A DNA stretch of 64,000 nt, from NCBI GenBank assembly GCA_910593695.2, contig OU343056.1:55878749-55942748 (forward strand). The letters run 5' to 3'. Made by a program: the position numbers and the translations under genes. Below the pieces are notes generated by a model. The model saw nothing but the letters and a program-made list of their open reading frames with translations, had not been told where the DNA came from and made no database searches. Positions 1 to 13,300 of this stretch are shown piece after piece. The stretch is from Ocypus olens (taxonomy: Eukaryota > Arthropoda > Insecta > Coleoptera > Staphylinidae). Each line of letters opens with the position of its first letter. The stretch's first letter is position 1.

Positions 1-522
1 TTTATGTTTGGCTTCCTCCATCACCGCCGAATACTTGGGGCTGAAAAGAACAGTCTTTCAGTTTTCCAACCTAACTTTCAGAAATCATAAATAACGGGTT
101 ATCTCATTTGGAACAGAAAATATTTCAGAAAATCTGATTAATCTAAATCTAAATAATCTACAATTATTTCGGCAGCATGGCTTTTTATTAACATCAATAA
201 TTGAAAAGAAAATAATTACATTACGATTTTCTTGTTTGTTACATTTTCCCATGGAGCAGCATAATTACAAAGTCTATGAAAAATAATAAATATAAGTTAA
301 CTTGAGACAACCTCACTTATTACAGATTTATTGAATAAAAGTAATTTTAATAAATATAAGATTGGCAGTGAAGTATTAAATACACATTTATTTATTTTCC
401 CATAGAGAAAATAAGTGTATGAAGAATAATAAATACAAGATTGGCAATGAAACATTAAATACTGATTTTTATAAAATTTATTTATAAATTAACAATTTTC
501 CTTATAACTAACATAGCTTTAA
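1..522. other. 3' flank of the ABCC gene with a short tandem duplication
   Basis: No gene is visible. An AATAAA on the minus strand at 477-482 is the likely poly(A) signal of the ABCC transcript. Two copies of an about 39 bp segment (about 349-388 and 428-466, containing AAGATTGGCA and ATTAAATAC) form a diverged tandem duplication with a period of about 79 bp. Confidence 0.6.
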
Positions 523-1321
523 CTAATCAACTTTCTTCGCATCCTCGCTCTTTTCGTATTTCAGTTTGTACGCATTTTCCGAAATCTGTCTTAACGTTCT
601 CGTCATCGACGGCCCAGTTTGCTTAACCATGCCGGTAAAATGCCCATTTTCTTTCTTCAGCAAGATATGCGGATGGTCGTATTCGACCATGGCACCTGTA
701 TCCATGACCAATACTTTATCCGAATCCATAATGGTATTTAATCTGTGGGCTATAGTCAACACGGTGCAATCTGCAAACTTTTTTCGAATGGTTTGTTGAA
801 TTAATTCATCGGTCCTACAAATAAGTCGATGAGATAGGAATTGACTTTATAAATCCGAACTTACTGAAGATCCACGTTGGCGGTGGCTTCATCCAATACC
901 AAAATTTTGTTATTTCTTAGTATAGCTCTCGCCAAACAAATCAACTGTCTTTGACCCAAACTGAAATTTCCGCCTCCCTCCTCCACCATGAAATCTAACG
1001 TTGGAACCACCTCTTTTAGTTCAACCTAAAAGTAAATGCGTAAATACTTCTTAAGCCGTTGTGTTAAATAAATACTTCTTCTAACGCATTCCACAATGTT
1101 CTATCATCGTATTCACCGAAAGGGTCCAGATTGTAGCGGAGAGACGCTGAGAAAAGCACTGGTTCTTGAGGAATAATTGAAAGCTTCTTTCTGAGCTCTG
1201 TTAGTGCCATTGTGTTCGAGTCAATGTCGTCTATTTCTATCGAGCCTTCTATTATAGCTAATCTGAATACTGCTGATATTAACGATGACTTTCCTGCTCC
1301 AGTACGACCCACTATACCAAC
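523..1321 (-). CDS. ABCC exons 13-15: NBD2 and C-terminus
   Basis: Exon 13 (1321-1076) carries Walker A VGRTGAGKSS and the Q-loop IIPQEPVLFS. Exon 14 (1025-865) carries the signature FSLGQRQ and Walker B ILVLDEATANVD with the catalytic Glu. Exon 15 (814-523) carries the H-loop TIAHRLNT and a C-terminal tail ending KKVD. So NBD2 is the canonical hydrolytic site and NBD1 the degenerate one, as is normal for ABCC proteins. Confidence 0.93.
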
Positions 1322-4300
1322 CTAAAATTTAACAAGTGGATTATTGGTGTTCGTTTAATTTGTGTTTATTTAAATACCTTTTCCCCCGACTTAATTTCGA
1401 AATTAAGACCGCGTAGAACAGGAGGATCGTTCTCTGAATATTTCAGGTTCATGTTTTTAAATCTAACGTTTCCTGTTTTTGGCCAATCTAACAGAAGGAT
1501 TGTACGTTAGTAAAGTTTCAAAATAAATCATTTTAATTTTACCTTTATGCTCGGGGCCTTCAAACGGACCTTCTTCGTCTAATGTTGTATATTGCAAAAT
1601 GCGTTCAACGCTCGCCATTTGATTAACAACTTCAGCCGATTGCCTGACGCCATATTGCAACATTCCAGTTAATATTAGGGATTGTGATATCGCGAGGCCT
1701 ACCATGCTGCCACTTACACTACCATCTTAAATTTTGATTGTTAGTATTTTAATGTTGAGGTGTTTGTGTACAACTCACATTGATGCATTATAATAAAGCT
1801 GTAGATTACGCAAGAAGTAAACATTACCGCAATAATATCCAACCACAGACCGAATGATGCAATGCAAGTTAATGTTAGATACCATGCCGAGGTGTTAACA
1901 TCCTGATGATGGTCAAATTCTTTGATAAGGTCCATTTCTGCATTGCATACTCTGATCGTTGTGATTCCGTTTAGTGATGAATTTAAATGAGAAAATACTG
2001 GACTTTTGCCTTAAAAAAATCATTACATTATTAACGAGTGACTAATTCATTGAGAACAAATTAGAAACAACTTTACTTGTTGCAGAAAGCATTAGATAAA
2101 TACAAGAAAACGAAGTGTAGCCTGAATATTTGAATATTCAACCTGTTCGTTAATCTGCAAGCAAAAAATTAAGACTATAAACAAATAACTTATTGAAACA
2201 ACTACTTCCCTGGCTAGTGCCACTCGGCACGGGTATTGAATGATACAAAAGAAATTTGCATGTTATTACTTATTATTCATTGAGAATTTGTTTATGAAGT
2301 TGGCATCAAATTAATTTATATCTACACCAATGAACAAAAGTATTTTTCAAAATTATTGCCTCCATAAAAAAAACTCAAACTTAGATTGCAATAATTCATG
2401 TTAAATAAACATAACGTAATACTTTATTGAAGTATTTCATTCTCAATAAATTCGATAAAGACGAAAGTAGCCTGAATATATGAATATTCAACCTGTTCGG
2501 AACTCTGCAGAATTAAGTCTTATTAGGACTACAGAGTTACGAACTGGTTGAATATTCATATATTTAGGCTACTTTCGTATTCCATAGGAATATTCCGCTG
2601 TGGAGAAAGTTGGACTTTCAGAATTTGAAGCGGACCCAACTGCAGCCTACGCTACGTTTTTTTTTAAGTTGGGTACACTGATTAAAAAAAAACAAAATAA
2701 GCTGTGGTCATAGGTTATGGCCTGTTGGAATTTATTTAGTGCTTGTGCAACAAGTGAAGTCTCAAAGTTTTCATTCTCAATTTACTACTCATTATTTACA
2801 CTTCACAAAGCATTAAAAAAACTAATACATATAACTCACTTGCACCCTCGAGGTGTTTAATAACTTTAGCCGTCTTAAGATACCACCTTCTCAATACGAT
2901 GAACAAAATGCCGAAGAAAAGAACCGCAGCGAGCATGTAATAATTTGTTACAACCACCATAACCAGGATACCAATCATCACCAGCAAAATCTAAATTAAA
3001 ATGTTTTGACATAAAAATACAACTACGCATAATATCCACATTACCTGTATAGTTTCCATCATAATTCTAGGCAAAACTTCATCTACGACACCGATATCTT
3101 TGGAAAACCTGTTTAAAATACGACCGCTAGGATTTGTATCGAAAAACCTCATTTTAGCCTTCAGCAAGCAATGAAACATGAACGAGTGCAGATTTTTTGA
3201 AGCGATCATGGCAATTTTGAAAAACGCCAAGGATCGCGCAATATTCGAAACGATCAACGCAACTATGATGCCGGTGTAGATGTAAATGGCTAAATACGTA
3301 TCGATCGGTTCATCGAAAAATAAATTTCTGCTAGAAGACGACGAATTCGTGTTGTAATAGTAGTAGTCTGTGCTCGTTGCTTTTGGATTAGGGTCGTTGT
3401 ATTTCGGAACGAATTTTTCCGTCATTGTGACCAGTCTATTAAAAATTGGGTACTCCATGTCCACGATTTTATTATCATCATGGTGTCTAAGTTCCTCTTG
3501 TTCGGTCCTATGAAAATTATAATTTATGTGAATAGTTTATATATGCATAAAAAAAATTACACATACCAGAAACTAACCCAGTAATCGGCCCCGCTTGCTA
3601 AAACCTGTCCCAGCAATATTACAACACCGACCATAATTAAAATGCAGACATTTCCGGCGGCTTTAAAATATTCCTTGAACGCCGATCTTCCCACCAATCC
3701 CAGTTCTTCAACGTTTTGTTCGATTTCATCTTCTTCTTCTATAGAACTCACTGTCTAACAGAGAAACGTAAAGTAGATGTAGATAAGTAAGATTTTAACT
3801 AAAATATTTGTAATTGCTTCCACTAACACATTGTTTATTGTTATTAATTCTTAAAGCTTTATACAGATTGCAAAACAGCGTTGAATAATAATTGTATGAT
3901 ACCATATCAAGCGTAATAAATTAATCTATCCAACGATGGTGCAAGATTACTTTTAGGTTAAATAGTAGATCAGCAATAAAAAGAAAATTTCCCATGTTAA
4001 CTTGCTATGTTCCGTGGTAAATCAATCACATGGTATATGTTGTCTATGTGTGTGAAAGAAAAATAGTTAAATAAAGATGTTAGTCTTAACTACATTTATT
4101 GGATGATGACCAAAAAATGTATTGCATTTATTTGCCTCATGCAATCTTCAATTTTGTCGTCCATTGTCGTTGGTTCTGTAGTTTTGCATCCAATTTTTCC
4201 AGTATTTATAATTTTCTTCCATGGGAGAGTCAAACTTTATTATAAATCCATAGTGTGTGACTTGTATAAACAACATCTATTGAATCAATGTGTTGATTAT

Positions 4301-7300
4301 TCCAGACATCAGCTAGTTTAGTTTGGTGAAAGCGTTTTGTTTTGTGATGATGTTATAAAGAATGTGGTGAGTGGGGAGCTTATAGCGTGCAGAGATTTGA
4401 TATTGTTGTGCAGCATAACTTTGATTCTTCCAGACATCAGCGAGTTTAGTTTGGTGAAAGTGTTTTGCGATAATGTTAAATGGAACATTCACTACATATT
4501 TCATTTAACATTATCGCAAAACACTTTCGCCGAACTAAACTCGCTGATGCCTGAACAAACATGCGGTGGTTCGATATCGTTGTAAATGTGCAGCATAGCT
4601 TTCAGGTCTTGATAAATTTCGTGCTGGAACCGTATTTTTGTACTCACTGTTGGTGAATCTTTGGCACCGTCCATGGGGGCGGTTTCGTTAGGTAAATCCA
4701 TTTTAGTGTAGCTGATTAGGCAAACCTTGCCTTCTTCCGAGGTCTTGCGGTTCTTATTTGACTTGCACTTTTTCTTTATCTTTTGAATATTGTCTTTCGG
4801 ATCCTTAAAATCAGAAGGTTTTACCGTAACGTTGAACGCTGGTTTGAATGCGTGTACTCGGCGAGAGTGTCTGTACTCAAAAAATTTTTATTTATTTTAT
4901 CCAATTTTGACATTATCTAATTCTTGTAACCACTTTAAATAGTTAGTAGTGCAATAAAACGGAACATAGGATTTTCAATGTTAATTTCTTTATATTGGAA
5001 TATTATCTTCCCTGATCATTTTAGAGGAAACATGATTTATAGAGTAAAAATTTCTGCATACAGTCATGCTATTATTTATTTTTTAGCATTAATAAAAACT
5101 CTAAAAATCATTTTCACGAAAATAATGGTTGCCATGAAAAAAAAATGATGCGCTGTTGATTTGTTGGCTTCTGTCAAATGTATTGAACACTTCATAAATG
5201 TTCACAAGTTTTTTCATGAAAAATGTATTCTATTCAAGAAAAAGTGCAAATTGTGAAGTAATGGCAGTTTTCGTGAAGTGCGGGATATGTCAACTATCCC
5301 GATAGACCAACTCCCTCCATTGCAACGATCCAAAGGTTAGTTCATAAATTGGAAACGACTGGCTTAGTATTACGGAATTCTAAGAGGACATCAAATGCAG
5401 ATCAGAATAATTTACCAATAAATGAGAAGGATGACGAGTTTATGGTCTTAGCTTCTGTAGTAGAAGATCCAAACATAAGCTTAAAAGTGTGGAATTCACT
5501 ATACGACTGCCTAAAGGTCCCTAGTAGCACCAAAATATTTCTTAAATATTGAAAAACACATATTTCTGTGATATTGATTATGACAGATTTTTATATGTTT
5601 CAGTAATATTTGTATAAAATGTTTAGGAAATATTACTATGTATATATTTTTGTAATATTTGTAAAAGTGTGGGGGTAAAGTTTGCGCAGAGTGAGAAAGT
5701 ATTGTGAGAACACGATAACAAATCTCTAGACAATGACAATACGTCTTGGGTGCTTGGCACAACTCTAACTTACGGTCAAATATCACACTTTGAAGCTTGC
5801 ACATAAATTATACACTGGTTGAGAGAATAGACAGGAAGATACACAATGAAAAATAATGAAATAGCCACTAGCAAAGACGTCATGTAAAACAGTTGAAACG
5901 GTGGCAGAATTGACAGACACAGTACAGTGTTGCCTTTTTCTCTTTTTCTGTCATCCATATATTTCTTTGGATATATTTATAAAATGCTACTTACTAAATA
6001 TATCGATTAAAACATATAGAACATGTTTATAAAATAATTTTATTTCAATATTTCCATAGATATATTATATAAATATTTACTTAGACCTTTTAATATTTCC
6101 GAAACATAAAAATATAAAATCAATATTTGGAAAATATTTCCAACACATATTGTACTACTAGGGGTATTTAAAGAAACATCATTTTCCCTCGTACAAATAG
6201 TAGTGCCACTAAGAAATATTACAACGAGATTACCTGCACTTCACGAAAACTGCTACCAGCATAGCACCACTTCACAATTTTTACATTTTTAATGAAAAAA
6301 CTTGTAAAAAGTTATGAAGTATTCAATAAATTTGACAGAAGCCAATAAATCGACAGCGCACCGTTTTTGTTTAATTTCATGGCATCCATTATTTTCGTGA
6401 AAATGATCATTTTTATTTTATCTTTTTTTTTTTTAGTTTTTATGAATGCTAAAAAATAAATAATAGCAGGACTGCATGCAGGAATTTTTACTCTATAAAA
6501 CATTTATTTACGTGTTTCCTCTAAAATTATCAGGGAAGATAATATTCCATTATAAAGAAATTAACATTGAAAATCCCATGTTCCGTTTTGTTCCACTACA
6601 CACTGTATGAAAAGGTGAAACAATTTTTTTACGTGAGTTGAGTTTCATTTTGTGTTTCAAACTCATATTTATCTCCTAAATTTAATAATATTAAGTATGA
6701 CTTTATCTCCACTGTCAATGATGACGTAGATATAAAAACTTTAGAGCTACTATTTAACCAACATATTATCAATTGCTGCTTTTCTCCTAAACATTCACTG
6801 TGATTCAATTTTTAATTTTGTGGAAATGCACGCCCACCAAACCGAACCTATCGCCATTGCCATAGGAATATTCCGCTGTGGAGGAAGTTGAATTTTCAGA
6901 ATTTGAAGCGGACCCAACAGCAAGCTACGCTACATTTTTTTATAAGTTGGGTACACTGATAAAAAAAAACAAAATAAGGTGTGATCATAGGTTATGGCCT
7001 GTCAGAATTCCAAACGTCAAAATGGATGGAGATTTACTGTCGCCTCGGCGTTACAGTATCTCCTCAGATTTAAACTGCCGCTTAATCTCCTAGTTACATA
7101 ATATTTATTATTTCTTTTTATTTTGACAAAATAAAATTATTTGTCAGACGTGACGCTGACTAATAAAATACGAACCATAATGAATCTATTAATATTATTC
7201 CATCAAAATTGGATAAGATATTGTACCGGGTGACCCAGGGATCTGTAAAAGCCCCATAACTTATTTGCTATTTGAGATATCGACTTCTAGTTTTCTTGAA

Positions 7301-10300
7301 CTGGTACCCACATTTATTCTACATATTTTAAAAATATGTATGTTTTTGTACAGGGTGTCCCAATATACATAACAGAACAAAGTTATGTTTTTTTTTAAAT
7401 GAAACACCCTATATTTTATACTTTATTTTCAACCCTCTTGAGAAGCTGATAAAAATAGTATAACATACTATAGGTCTATCATGGACGATTGGTTAGTTAT
7501 GGGCAAATTTGTGGCAAAAACATTTACACATTGAAAACATTGCAGAAGCGTTCCTAGCAAAGATTGCTTCATTTTTTATACACTAGAAAATTTTCCAAAT
7601 CAAGAAGAATAATGCACATCGGCTTTAGTCCTTTTTTGTTCATACTGCTATACAGGGTGTCAACATACGCAAAATAATGGATAACAAGAGATATAGGGTG
7701 TTCCATTTGAAAAAAAATAGTTATCCATTATTTTGCGTATGTTGACACCCTGTATAGCAGTATGAACAAAAAAGAACCAAAGCCGATTTGTATTATTCTT
7801 CATGATGTGAAAAATTCTTTAGTGTATAAAAAACGACGTTAGCATTGCTAGGAGCGCTTCTGCAACTTTTTCAATGTTTCCTTGTTTTTGCCACAAATTT
7901 GCTCGTAACTAACCAACCGTCCATAATTTACTCATACTATATTATACTATTTTTATCAGCTTCTCAAGAAGGTTGAAAATAAAGTATAAAATATAGGGTG
8001 TTTCATTTAAAAAAACATAACTTTGTTCTGTTATGTATATTGGGACACCCTGTACAAAAACATACATATTTTTAAAATATCTAGAATAAGTGTCGGTACC
8101 AGTTCAGGAAAACTAAAAGTCGATATCTCAAATAGCAAATAAGTTACGGAGCTTTTACAGATCCCTGGGTCACCCGGTATGTAAATCACGCGAGTTAAGC
8201 ATGTTTATTCACTGGAAGAAAGTTTACGTCCTAAAATTTTTTTATGTGAATAAACATTTACTTATCTCACATAGTGTATAAATACCTATTAAGAGCTAAC
8301 TGTTTGTATCATTATTAGTTATTTTATTTTTAATTGAAGTATATTGGAACCGGTATTTTCATCTCTACTTCATAAGAAACACTCGCGATATTCATTGATG
8401 GTAATTTTACTAAGTAAAAATGGCTTCCGGAAATAAATACCAAATACTAAATATTCCTGTACGTTAATCGTAATTCGTCATCATTTACTAAAGGACCCCC
8501 CACAAATCAAATGGAAATTGGCTTTCGGTGAAATTGACCAAATTTTGGATATGTTGTTCCTTTCGGTGTCCAGATCAAAAGTCTCCACGGGCACAAAGCT
8601 CGAAAATCTTCCCTCCGTCTACAATAATAATATCGCCATCCACAAACCAGTCTCTCATTTCCTCGTCACCTCAGTTGAACTCAGTTTGCAACATGGCTGC
8701 ATCGTTATTTCGAAAAATGTAAGGGTCTTGGATTGATAAAATAAACCCATCCGGCGCCACAATGAGCGCTGGCTTGACTAAATGGTGAGCCTTGTGGAGC
8801 CTGAATGATTGCCTTAGAGCACGGAAGTTGCCGCTTTTTTCAATGTATGAATATGTTCCATCAACATAAGCGATAGCTTTGGCCTCCTCATGTTGTGGAT
8901 TATAGAGAGCATTAGAGAAGTCTGTGACATGATTTGCAATATAATCAGCCCTTGTGATGGCTTGAAACCCAATATTCAAGGGTACAAATCGTTGGGTAAG
9001 TGAAAATCGGGGATTACCGGTCTCTACCCTTCGGAGCTGGGTATTGCTCGCAGAGAAGATTTTCGCGTTTTGTGCCCGTGAAGACTTTTGATCTGGACAC
9101 CGAAAGGAACAACATATCCAAAATTTGGTCAATTTCACCGAAAGCTAATTTTCATTTGATTTGTGAGGGGTCCTTTCGTGAAACAGCTTATCTCTACTAA
9201 TAGCGCGTGGTTGGCGCGCGTTAAAACTGTTTTCTGCACGTTTGATGACATGCAGCGAACACTGTTTCCCGCACGTGTCAGCTTTTTGGAAAACGATTTT
9301 GCACTTGAACATCAGTAGAAAAATGATTATTATAAATTGTTAAAAATGTCGACATTTAAAATATTTAAATTTTACTGTGCATTATTACAAACCTGACAAA
9401 AACAAATAATAACTTACATTCGTAGACATAACAGAAACAGTTCGAGTTAACCGTCTCTCGGGCTTCTTTTCTTCATCGGTCGTTTCATCAGCGGCAACCA
9501 TCATTTTGGTAATGTCAATATCGCTTTTCGCCAATTCTTCGAAAGTACCCATTGCTTCAACTTTCCCCTGAAATCTATGGAATAATAATCTCATTTTGTC
9601 AATTTGTTCATTGTATCACATTACCCCATTCAAGACTACGATGATGTCGGCTTTCTTCAAAAATTGCAGTTGGTGTGTAACCAAAATGCGCGTCTTGTTA
9701 CTTAAATACCCAGTAATGCACTCCTCGAATAAATGTTTTCCCACGTGCGTGTCTACAGCTGACAATGGATCGTCCAGCATGTAAATATCGGCCTCTCGAT
9801 AAACAGCCCTCGCCAAATTAATTCTGGCTCTTTGTCCGCCGCTTAAGGATACTCCCCGTTCACCCACTATGGTTCTATCACCGTTTGGGAATTGTTTGAA
9901 ATCGGGTAGTAGAGCGCAAACTCTTGTAACTTTATCGTATAACTCTTTGTTGTAATCCTTTCCGAATAATATGTTGTTTCTAACACTAGAAACGAATAGC
10001 CAGGGCTCTTGCGATGCGTAGGAAATACCACCGTGTACAGACACTTTGCCTTTAGTTGCTGTAAGCTCTCCTAACAATAGTTGAAGCAAAGAACTCTTTC
10101 CTGCGCCGACAGGTCCAATCACTGCACACAATTTCCCCGCTGGTATTTCTATATTGATTCCATTTAATGTAATTAATTCAACTTCCGCTGGCCAAGATGC
10201 GACGACATCACTGATCGTTATTTTATCGTTTGCAATCACGTTTACCGAAGATTCCGAAATTTCGTCGAGCATCAGAAAGGCTTTCAGACGCCTGCAACCC

Positions 10301-13300
10301 ACCAGCGTTTCAGCTCCGAGTGAAAATACATTAGGTAGATATATGGCTAAGGCGAGTTGAAGTAAATTGAAGAATTGCGACATGGAAAATACTTTGTCGG
10401 CCGATATGACATTATCTAGTAGCGTGTAAGAAAGTAGTGTAAGGTATAACGTGGTGCGCTCTATGAACACCATGCAACTCAAGAAGAAACCTCTTATGTA
10501 TGCGGCCGAGGTCAGTTTGCTCACTTCGTGCACTCTGAGCATCCCGACCATCTTTTCGAAAGGTTTCTCCCAGGCGTACATTTTGATGACTTGAATTCCC
10601 GATATGATTTCGTTCATGATTTTCACCCTTTTGTCGGTGCGTACTGCTATTTTTGATCGTACCGTCGACATCAGTTTACCTAGATAAGCTAAAAATAAAA
10701 TGTAATATTAATTTGATTGTTTTTTTGAATTCAAACATTACATCAGAAAATTGAAGATTTAACTTCTAAATTTAATAATTATCCACCTACCATGCATTGG
10801 AACGGTGAGTAGCACCATTGACAATACACCAGCCAAAGAAGAGACGCCCACTTCTTGCCAGATAAAGTATGTCACAATTGCTATTAGAAAAGGCGATATC
10901 CATAGAAAATGTAGGGAAAAGGCGATAAAATCAAAACGCGACACGTCGTTCGATAGTAAATTTACAACTTTTCCCGCCGGTGTTTGACCCAGTGATTTTT
11001 TATTTAATCTCAGCAACTAAAAAAAAGACGATAATTTAGTGTTTGGCACGTTTCAGGTCACAAACTATAAAAATACTACATTATTACCTGGCAATCCATA
11101 AAGAAACTGCATTGAAAAATTCGGTTAATAACGGTAACACGTCGAAACTTGAGAGTTGGAAATTTTATAACTGTGTTCTCATCAGTGATGGCTTGCAGGG
11201 TGACGGCAATACAGATAGTTGCAGAAATCTGTATTACTACCTCTACAATACTTTGATCAATAGGTCTCTGCGTGCACGTCATAAATAGCCGAATCATGTT
11301 AAAGGTTAATCCGTTAATAAATAAATAAATAAATAAATAAATAAATAGTTCCGACAACATTTTCGTAGGTTTACAGTCTCTACGATAAAATTAGACGCAA
11401 TCATGTGTGTAAATAAAGTATGTTCATTAAAAAAAAACCTCAAGTGTGGCATGATTTTTTAATTTAAAAAATTTAAGTTGGTCACACATATTGCGGTTAT
11501 GTTACTTCTCAAAATTAAACAAACTGTAGTTAATTTATGGATAGTTACGTTAAATTTTTCACTATAAAATTATATTAAATGTTGTATGTGCCTTCCTTCT
11601 TCTTGAACACAAGCCTGAACTCTTCGTCGCACACCCTCCATTACGCTCCGCAACAACACTGGATTATTGTTCATTTCTATAAATTTATCTCGAATTCGTT
11701 GCCGCATGTTTTCTTGGTTGTGTACTGGTTGTGCATAAATACAATTTTTTAGGTATGGCCACAAGAAAAAATCGCCGGGGAATCCGTGCATTTCGACTTA
11801 TTATTCTGTCCTCAAAAAATTCCTCCAAAATGGCCAAATTATCCACTGTGCAATGAGGAGTTGCTCCGTCTTGATGAAAATATCAACTTTGCAGTTAGTC
11901 ATCATTTAATTCATTTATAAAAGGCAATAAAATTTCTGTACGACAACGGTTTGCAGTTATCGTACCTAAAATGAATGCACGGTTATTGAATTTTTTATTA
12001 TTAATAATAAAAATAGGATTTTACCTTCAAAGAATATCGGTCCAACTAATTTTCTCCCACTAATCGCTGCCCGAACGCCAACTTTCTCTGGATGTAGTGA
12101 TTTCTCTCGATTTTCATCCGACCAAATTCTCATAGTTCGGGAATTAATGTACCCATCCTTGTAAAACCAAGCTTCATCGGTAAAAAAAGTAATTTGTAAA
12201 ACATCCTCGTTTACATTTTGTAAAAACTACTGACAAAATTCCAGTCGTCTGGGGTAATCAACAGGTAATAACTCTTGCACCGATGTTATGCGATAAGGGT
12301 ATACTTGCAAATCTTTTCGTAGAAGCTTGTGGCATGTTCCTACCAATAAATTCATTTGCTGTGATGACGCAGAGAAGTCGTAGGTTCATCTTCCAAAATT
12401 TCTTGGGCTGTGTTAATAGCATCTTGCGTTCGTTTAACTGGTCTACCACTTCCTGGTTTACGGAGAGTACTACCCGTTTCACGAAATAATACAACAGATC
12501 GTGATAAGGTATTTTTAAATTCATCATAAATAATGGGCACGTTATGAAATTCTTCCTGAAACTCTGCTAACGGTGCGTCGAATGAATACACTCAATAATC
12601 CCATTTCGGAAATAACTTTCAATTAGAAACGTCATTTTGCTGGTTGCTGTAAATCGGAATAATTGTGACTTCTAGAAAGATCTGACGTTTATATGTCAAT
12701 TCCCAACGAGTGTCAAGTGTGCCAACTGAAATTTTTAAAACGAAAAAGTCATGGCACACTTGAGGTTTTTTTTTAATGAACATACGATACGTCGACCAAG
12801 GTGAGAAAACTCGGTCTTTGTTAATGACGCACACGCAAGGATCCATTGATCATACCATACCTCAGCCGTGCCGAGAGCCGGCACTGGTTCTCACGTTACA
12901 AATTGTCATTAACTAACAATTTCATATTCACTTTAATCTGGTAAATAATTATTTGCGTTTTATATTTTCTCACTTACTTTTCTGTAAATTAAAGAAGACA
13001 CCGCCACACGCACTCTCATTCCGACGCACATTTGCCCTAATGTCACATGATGAAATATGAATATTAGAACTATAGAAATCGCAACCATTATTGACCCGGT
13101 TATATACATTTTAGCCGCTAAATCCTCCTCGTTTTGCTTAGCCGGAGAAAACAGTTTAATTAAATAAGATAATACGATCGGTTGAGACGTTCTGCAAACA
13201 AATTAAAAAAAAAGATTTATATTATTATAACGTATCTTATGCGGAACAAATCCTATCAGATAAATAAAAATTGTTCGTGTATGTATTTAGGATTGGTTAT

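Larger units (their letters stand above)
11183..12886. mobile_element. hAT-like non-autonomous element, split by a mariner
   Basis: The left end CAGTGATGGCTTGCAGGG (11183) and the right end GCCGAGAGCCGGCACTG (to 12886) are inverted termini of the same family as 17949-18079. Flanking 8 bp sequences GTTCTCAT (11175-11182) and GTTCTCAC (12887-12894) form a hAT-type target duplication with one mismatch. An (AAAT)n run (about 11311-11346) lies inside. Removing the mariner at 11421-12782 leaves about 340 bp. Confidence 0.8.

Noticed and set aside
5776..6503. Minus-strand open frames of about 60 codons
   Set aside because: Short, AT-rich, hydrophobic by composition only, and lying in inverted-repeat or nested-element sequence.
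6878..7093. 71-codon open frame as a gene
   Set aside because: Its sequence is a dispersed repeat also present at 2583-2730, where the frame is disrupted.
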